From an uncultured Chlorobiota bacterium (GTDB taxonomy: Bacteria; Bacteroidota; Kapaibacteriia; OLB7), in the NCBI GenBank assembly GCA_946481475.1, contig CAMLOB010000090.1, positions 1 through 10,596 of the forward strand: a stretch of DNA of 10,596 nucleotides. The letters run 5' to 3'. The notes under the pieces are model-generated. The model was given only the letters and a program-made list of their open reading frames with translations, did no database searches and was not told the DNA's origin. Positions 6,495 through 10,596 of the stretch are shown here, one piece after another. The position numbers and the translations under genes were made by a program. Every line of letters starts with the position of its first letter. The stretch's first letter is position 1.

Positions 6495-7156
6495 GCACAT
6501 TCAGTCTCGTCATCCCGGCCGCCGGAGTCGGGAAGCGGAGCGGTCTGGAGCGACCGAAGCAGTATGTGGAGATTGCCGGGGAGCCGATGCTCCGCCGGAC
6601 GATCCGGGCCTTCGCCGTGATGGAGGGGTGTCGGGAGATCATCGTGGCGATCAATCCTGAATGGCGGCAGGAAGCCGAAGCCTGTGCCGAGGGGTTGGCG
6701 AACGTCCGGTTTGTCGACGGGGGAGAGGAGCGGCAGGATTCGATCAGAAACGGTCTGTCGGCGCTGAGGGAAGATGTCGATGTCGTTTTAGTTCATGATG
6801 CCGCCCGCCCTCTGGTCTCCGCCGGATTGATCGACCGGGTTGTGGAGAAAGCCCGGGAGTGCGGAGCGGCCATACCGGCAATGCCTGTCGCCGAGACGGT
6901 GAAGCGGGTGCGGGGAGGAAAAATCCTTGAAACCGTGCCGCGAGAAGAACTGATGACCGCCCAGACTCCGCAGGGCTTTCGTCCCGACCTTCTCAATCGT
7001 GCCTATGCCCGTGCCGCCGAAACCGGCCTGCTCGGCACGGATGACGCTTCGCTTGTCGAGGCTCTGGGTGAAACGGTTGCCGTGGTTCCGGGTGATCCGG
7101 CCAACATCAAGGTGACCTGGCCGGAGGATTTCAGGCGGGTGGAGCGGGAGGTGTGA
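6491..7156 (+). CDS. ispD: 2-C-methyl-D-erythritol 4-phosphate cytidylyltransferase (IspD)
   Basis: A 221-residue cytosolic enzyme of the MEP pathway that joins MEP and CTP to give CDP-methylerythritol, on the way to IPP and DMAPP. Visible motifs are the CTP-binding loop PAAGVGKRSG with RPKQ (9-24), GGEERQDSIRNGL (77-89), the VHDAARP metal-site strand (101-107), VAETVKRV (133-140), the VPREEL arginine (R151) with AQTPQGFR (157-164), TDDASLVE (183-190), and GDPANIKVT with K207 (201-209). All key positions appear intact and the length is normal. It begins with GTG at 6491, with GGAGG nine bases upstream (6477-6481), and overlaps the preceding gene by 4 bp. ispF, often next to ispD, is not here. 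The product also feeds the menaquinone side chain. A long repeat array starts six bases after the stop. Confidence 0.97.
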   Translation: MSTFSLVIPAAGVGKRSGLERPKQYVEIAGEPMLRRTIRAFAVMEGCREIIVAINPEWRQEAEACAEGLANVRFVDGGEERQDSIRNGLSALREDVDVVLVHDAARPLVSAGLIDRVVEKARECGAAIPAMPVAETVKRVRGGKILETVPREELMTAQTPQGFRPDLLNRAYARAAETGLLGTDDASLVEALGETVAVVPGDPANIKVTWPEDFRRVEREV

Positions 7157-7161
7157 GGGGG

Positions 7162-7374
7162 GAGTTTTGAGCAATGAGGAGTCAGCTGTGAGCTATGAGC
7201 AATCAGCTATGAGCGATGGGCAGTCAGCAGTGAGCAATCAATCAGCTATGAGCAATGAGGAGTCAGCTTTGAGTTATGCGTTGTCGGCTTTGCGACTTTG
7301 TGCTTTGTGTGATTTCCGTTAGAGTGAGCAGGGAGCAATCAGCTATGAGCCTTGATCCGTCAGCTACGAGACGC
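7162..7374. repeat. heptanucleotide repeat array with 21-bp higher-order period
   Basis: From 7169 twenty 7-bp units run nearly head to tail, close to the form (G/C)AGCNNT. Typical units are GAGCAAT (7169, 7197, 7232, 7250), CAGCTAT (7204, 7243) and GAGGAGT (7176, 7257). The first bases of the units follow the order G, G, C again and again, giving a 21-bp superunit. The only slip is a 4-base unit, CAAT (7239-7242), which fits a middle unit that lost three bases. Units drift toward TTTGTG words by 7292-7312, then GAGCAAT and CAGCTAT resume at 7333-7367. The array fills most of the 340-bp spacer between the convergent ispD and thioredoxin-lipoprotein genes. A 7-bp step rules out a conserved reading frame. 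Its function is unknown. Confidence 0.8.
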
Positions 7375-7434
7375 AAGTCCGCTCATATCTTTCCCACGCT
7401 CCCCTTGTACTCCGTCCCCCTCGATCCTCCCAAC

Positions 7435-7470
7435 AAAAAACGCACCGGAAGATCAACTCCTCCGATGCGT
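7435..7470 (-). terminator. intrinsic terminator of the thioredoxin-fold lipoprotein gene
   Basis: ACGCACCGGA (7440-7449) and TCCGATGCGT (7461-7470) form a 10-bp stem with an 11-base loop. The single non-Watson-Crick position is a C-A mismatch in plus-strand RNA but a G-U wobble in minus-strand RNA, and only the minus strand has a following T-run (7440-7435). The element therefore terminates minus-strand transcription, 27 bases after the stop at 7497. Confidence 0.88.
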
Positions 7471-7496
7471 CTTTCCAAACTTCGTTCTCTCTTCTC

Positions 7497-8039
7497 TTAC
7501 TGCTCGAACAGATTTGCCAGATCATTCGAGATCGTCACGCCCGGCGTGTCGTCTTCCACCTCGATTCGTCCCATCTCCGTTCCGTCCTTCAGCAGCAGGA
7601 AGGTCGGAGCGACGTCGATCTGATAGGTCTCCTTGATCTCATCGATTCCGTTCAGCGGGCTGTCGGTCAGCCAGAGCTGGATATTTTCTCTCGGGAAACC
7701 GGCCTCGTCCAGCGTCTTCATCACGCGGGGCATCTCCCGCTGGGTGTGCTGGCAACCGCAGTTCGGTTTCAGGACCATCACCATCTCGTAGTTCCCCTCT
7801 CCCGCATTCAGTCGGGTTTCGATGCGGTTGACTGCGTTGCCAAACGTCTGCATGTCTTCGCTTGCCGGGTAGGCGGCATATCCCGGTTGGTACCAGGCCA
7901 TGTAGGCGGTGTTCTTGAAGAAATCTTCAAACGTCGTCTCTCCCAGATTTACCGTGGGATCGGTCGGATTGCTGGTGCAGGCGCCGATCAGCAGCGGAAG
8001 CACGAAGATTGCAGCGGTCGAAAAGCGAAACATATGCAT
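7497..8039 (-). CDS. thioredoxin-fold lipoprotein with CGC in place of CxxC
   Basis: A 180-residue protein with a lipoprotein signal: hydrophobic residues 8-19 and a lipobox IGAC with C21, so it is likely anchored in a membrane facing the periplasm. From about residue 84 it looks like a thioredoxin-fold domain: the VMVLKPNCGC strand and active-site turn (87-96), then a helix QREMPRVMKTLDE, and the VAPTF cis-proline motif (143-147) followed by LLLKDGTEMGRIE. At the active-site turn it has C94-G-C96, not CxxC, so ordinary disulfide exchange may be altered; thiol reductase, chaperone or metal binding are all possible. Residues 35-80 do not match a domain I know. The start is supported by AAGGA seven bases before ATG 8039; ATG 8033 is an in-frame alternative. 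It lies 95 bp after nadK and ends at a strong terminator. Confidence 0.8.
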   Translation of the reverse strand: MHMFRFSTAAIFVLPLLIGACTSNPTDPTVNLGETTFEDFFKNTAYMAWYQPGYAAYPASEDMQTFGNAVNRIETRLNAGEGNYEMVMVLKPNCGCQHTQREMPRVMKTLDEAGFPRENIQLWLTDSPLNGIDEIKETYQIDVAPTFLLLKDGTEMGRIEVEDDTPGVTISNDLANLFEQ

Positions 8040-8134
8040 TGCTGTTCCTTCGATTGGTGTATGAAAGATCGTTGTTCAGACAAATATTTTCGGATACGGG
8101 TGTCGGGTGACCTTGACGACCGGTCGATCCGACT

Positions 8135-9061
8135 TCAGAATGACCCCCGGGAAGGAGAATCTGTTACACCCTCGCCGTTTTCAAGTGAGGGACGTCTTCC
8201 CCAGAGGAGTTTGGCCCGAAGGACATCAAAATAGGTATGGGAGGTCCTTTTTACAAGGCGGAGGGTATGACGGTGACGGGAGATCGTGATTTTTACGGGG
8301 AGTTCCAGATAGTGATGATTCTGCCCGTCGGCAATGATGTGGATCGATTCGTCGACCCTTCCGTAGCGGATCGGTGTGATCTCGATCAACGCCGTGTCGG
8401 GGACGATCACCGGGCGTGCGGTCAGCATGTGGGGGGCGATCGGGGCCAGGAGCGTTACCTCGGAGCCGGGGACGACCACCGGCCCGCCGACCGACAGAGC
8501 GTAGGCGGTCGAGCCTGTCGGCGTGGCGATAATCAGTCCGTCGGCCGTATACCTGCCCAGAAAATCGTTGTTGACGGTCACATCCAGATTCACCATCAGC
8601 CGTGTTTCCCGCTTGTCGAGCACGATGTCGTTCAGTCCGACCAGCGGTTCCTTCCCGCTCTCCTCCGGAAATGTCGCCTGAAGGAGCGTCCGCTCGACGA
8701 TCCTGCACGTTCCGCCGACAAACTCGTCGATCGTCTCATCGATCGCGTCAACCGAAAACTCCGCAAGAAAACCGAGGTTGCCGAGGTTGAAACCGATCAG
8801 CGGCGCCTGCGATCCGGCCAGCATCCTCCCGGCCGAGAGCATCGTTCCGTCTCCGCCGAAGGCGATCACCGCATCACACACATCCCGCATCTCTTCACGC
8901 GGAACAAATTCTCCCGCATCCTTCAGTTCCGGAAGTCCGCGTAATCTTTCCTGCAAAAGCCAACCGAATCCCCGCCGCCGCAACGCGTCGATAAGTTTCA
9001 GAACCGCCGGAGCGGTCTCCCCCTTGTTGATATTGCCGATGATGCCGAACTGCATGGACAT
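8135..9061 (-). CDS. nadK: NAD kinase
   Basis: A 308-residue cytosolic enzyme that phosphorylates NAD to NADP, the only route to NADP in most bacteria. Signatures are FGGDGTML (68-75) with the catalytic-site aspartate D71, GFNLGNLGFLAE (90-101), LNDIVL (143-148), the long NAD-binding block DGLIIATPTGSTAYALSVGGP (starting at 174), PIAPHMLTARPVIVP (207-221) and ADGQ (244-247). The N-terminal strand FGIIGN fits family form. The C-terminus beyond KLLWG is about 20 polar residues of no clear role. ATG 9061 and ATG 9055 are both possible starts; neither has a visible Shine-Dalgarno. It follows the small lipoprotein gene by 33 bp and probably shares its transcript. Confidence 0.97.
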   Translation of the reverse strand: MSMQFGIIGNINKGETAPAVLKLIDALRRRGFGWLLQERLRGLPELKDAGEFVPREEMRDVCDAVIAFGGDGTMLSAGRMLAGSQAPLIGFNLGNLGFLAEFSVDAIDETIDEFVGGTCRIVERTLLQATFPEESGKEPLVGLNDIVLDKRETRLMVNLDVTVNNDFLGRYTADGLIIATPTGSTAYALSVGGPVVVPGSEVTLLAPIAPHMLTARPVIVPDTALIEITPIRYGRVDESIHIIADGQNHHYLELPVKITISRHRHTLRLVKRTSHTYFDVLRAKLLWGRRPSLENGEGVTDSPSRGSF

Positions 9062-9094
9062 AGAGACTGACTGATGTTGATCGAACGGACCGGA

Positions 9095-9517
9095 TCAGGG
9101 GGCAAAGATCGCATACTGGAACGTCAGATCGAGGCTGTCGCCCGGGTGGACCTCGATCCGTTCCGGGGAGGGGGCCGATGTCGGAGCGTCTTCTCCTCCC
9201 ATTTCCGGAGGGAGAAGGACGTAGGAGCCGGCAGGGAGAGCCAGACGGAACTTTCCTTCCGCATCGGTAACCGGTCTTGCGATGATCTTTCCGTCGCCGT
9301 TCATCACCTGCAGTTCAAGCCCTCGCATCATGGTCACCGTCTTGTTCGGTCCGTCCGGATTGTATGCACCGTGATGGAGCACTTGTGTGACGGTGCCGGT
9401 GACGACTCCCTGCGATGCGAGTGCGGCCTTGTCCGAAGAACCGCAACCGGTCTGAAGAAGTCCGAATGCCGTCACAATCAGAGATAGTGAAATGCTGTGG
9501 TGGAAACTCATGGTCAT
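9095..9517 (-). CDS. small lipoprotein with one beta-sandwich (carboxypeptidase-regulatory-like) domain
   Basis: A 140-residue protein with an N-terminal hydrophobic segment (9-22) ending LLQTGC, so C25 is probably lipidated, although Q at -3 of the lipobox is unusual. The mature part reads as a small beta-sandwich: GVVTGTVTQV (37-46), LELQVMNGDGKIIARPVTDAEGKFRLALPAGSYVLLPP (67-104), and IEVHPGDSLDLTFQY (121-135). The pattern 'TDAEGKFRLALPAGSY' is typical of CarboxypepD_reg and Cna-B-type domains, which act in binding or as spacers. No catalytic residues are apparent. The start codon overlaps the stop of the YyaL-family gene by 4 bases (9514-9517, ATGA), pointing to coupled translation. Confidence 0.72.
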   Translation of the reverse strand: MTMSFHHSISLSLIVTAFGLLQTGCGSSDKAALASQGVVTGTVTQVLHHGAYNPDGPNKTVTMMRGLELQVMNGDGKIIARPVTDAEGKFRLALPAGSYVLLPPEMGGEDAPTSAPSPERIEVHPGDSLDLTFQYAIFAP

Positions 9518-10596
9518 TCTCCCGGATTGTTTGATGCTCTCTGTGCCTCATCAAGCGAAGTCGTCGGAGCCTTGCATGTGAAATCTTCGCAGACATAGGC
9601 GACCGATTTTCCGTCGACCGGTCCCATACCGGCCAGCGAGGGGAGGAGGCGGTCGTGGATCCGGTCGGCGGTTTCAACCGGAGAAGTTACGACAACCGAT
9701 GTGTAGGGGAGAAATTTCCTCCGGACCTGTCCGATCAGTCGCTCTCTCCCTTCCGGGTCGGATCCCGATGCGGCGATCACGATTGTTCCCGAAGGTCTGG
9801 TCAGGGCCAGAGCCGCCGAGACCATCATCGGCATAATGTCCGGATAGTCGGCGATCCGCTGCGTGAAGAGCCGGATCGTCCGCTCCGCCCACTCGCGATA
9901 CTCCCTGTTGTCGAACAGACGACCGAGCCGCAGCAGATTCATCGCCGTCACGGAATTCCCCGAAGGCTCCGCCCCGTCATGGTCACTTTTCGTTCTGACC
10001 GGAAGGTTCGGATCGTTCCCCTCGGCCGTCATGAAAAAACCTCCACCGTTTCTGTCGGCAAAGCGTTCCAGGGTTTCGCGGACCAGACGATCTCCCTGGC
10101 GAAGGCGGCGTTCGTCGAACGTTGCCTCGTAGAGATCGAGCAGTCCCTGCGCCAGAAAAGCGTAGTCGTCCAGGTAGCCGGGGAACTTCACCTCTCCGTC
10201 GGCCATCCGTCGCATCAGCAGGCCGTCGACGGTCAGGCGCTCAAGAATCGCATCTGCCGCCCGTTCGGCGTCCTCCAGCATCGTCCGGTCGCCGAGCGCT
10301 CCTCCGGCCTTTGCCAGTCCGGAGATCGCCAGCCCGTTCCAGGCGGTAAGGATCTTCCGGTCCAGCGACGGACGAACCCGCTCGGCTCTGATCTCACAGA
10401 GTTTCGCTTTTGCCGAGGCGATCAGTCCTTCAACCTGCGAAGCCGACATGCCGAGCCGTTCGGTCAGTTCGCGGATCGATCCGGTTGTGTGGAGCACGTT
10501 CTTCCCGTGTTCGAAGTTCCCCTCTCCGGTAATACCGTAGCGATACCTGATCGCCCGGTATTCCTCCTCATCCAGAGCCGAGCGAAGTTCCGCATC
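9514..10596 (-). CDS. YyaL/DUF255 family protein, C-terminal part (cut by the window edge)
   Basis: The frame stays open to the right edge, so only the last 360 residues of a protein that in this family is usually about 680 long are seen. The missing N-terminal half should hold the thioredoxin-like domain. The visible part is the alpha/alpha-barrel region: YGITGEGNFEHGKNVLH near the start, RKILTAWNGLAISGLAKAG about 47 codons later (the family's most conserved block), LDDYAFLAQGLLDLYEATFD, and DGAEPSGNSVTAMNLLRLG (typical DGA-PSGNS motif). The end, AYVCEDFTCKAPTTS, has the two C-terminal cysteines of the family. The function is not firmly known; the barrel is related to N-acylglucosamine epimerase-like and glycosidase folds. 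The GTG at 10497 is an internal codon, not the start. Confidence 0.9.
   Translation of the reverse strand, partial: DAELRSALDEEEYRAIRYRYGITGEGNFEHGKNVLHTTGSIRELTERLGMSASQVEGLIASAKAKLCEIRAERVRPSLDRKILTAWNGLAISGLAKAGGALGDRTMLEDAERAADAILERLTVDGLLMRRMADGEVKFPGYLDDYAFLAQGLLDLYEATFDERRLRQGDRLVRETLERFADRNGGGFFMTAEGNDPNLPVRTKSDHDGAEPSGNSVTAMNLLRLGRLFDNREYREWAERTIRLFTQRIADYPDIMPMMVSAALALTRPSGTIVIAASGSDPEGRERLIGQVRRKFLPYTSVVVTSPVETADRIHDRLLPSLAGMGPVDGKSVAYVCEDFTCKAPTTSLDEAQRASNNPGE

Noticed and set aside
7162..7374. CRISPR array
   Set aside because: Units are only 7 bp with no unique spacers of 25-40 bp, and no cas gene is present.
7276..7636. Two plus-strand frames over the spacer and the lipoprotein gene end
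   Set aside because: They begin inside the repeat array and run through the terminator and antisense to a real gene; the proteins are Ser/Pro/Arg-rich with no family features.

Overview
The window is a GC-rich stretch of bacterial chromosome carrying mostly housekeeping genes. I see no phage, IS element, CRISPR array, tRNA or rRNA. Two spacers contain a TAnnTTTG box, the -7 element typical of Bacteroidota promoters. There is also a futalosine-route menaquinone gene (MqnA family) beside complex I genes. Together these suggest a Bacteroidota or wider FCB-group (e.g. Rhodothermia, Ignavibacteria-like) bacterium with a menaquinone-based respiratory chain. This placement is an inference, not a proof.

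Left half (80-5915, all minus strand; listed in transcription order, right to left): a secreted protein of unknown function (4758-5915); nuoG (2873-4615), nuoH (1635-2720) and nuoI (1013-1519) of NADH:quinone oxidoreductase; a terminator-like hairpin (906-935); then an MqnA-family gene (80-892). NuoG and NuoI carry iron-sulfur clusters that pass electrons from NADH toward quinone, and NuoH forms much of the membrane-side quinone site. MqnA makes an early intermediate of menaquinone, the likely acceptor. The usual nuo neighbours (nuoE/F upstream, nuoJ-N downstream) are absent, and the spacers between the nuo genes are unusually long (115 and 152 bp).

Centre (6012-7156, plus strand): a divergent pair of genes overlapping by 4 bp, a four-helix membrane protein of unknown function and ispD of the MEP isoprenoid pathway. 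The latter is also upstream of menaquinone because it supplies the prenyl tail.

Right half (7497-10596, minus strand): the C-terminal half of a YyaL/DUF255 protein that runs off the window, a small lipoprotein overlapping it by 4 bp, NAD kinase, and a thioredoxin-fold lipoprotein with a clear intrinsic terminator behind it.

The most unusual material lies between genes. Several spacers hold degenerate arrays of 7-8 bp words. The best is a 7-bp array at about 7162-7374 with a 21-bp higher-order rhythm. A heptamer in that array, CTTTGTG, recurs in direct and inverted copies between nuoG and nuoH. I found no convincing defence or other novel gene system; these arrays are the best candidate for something undescribed.
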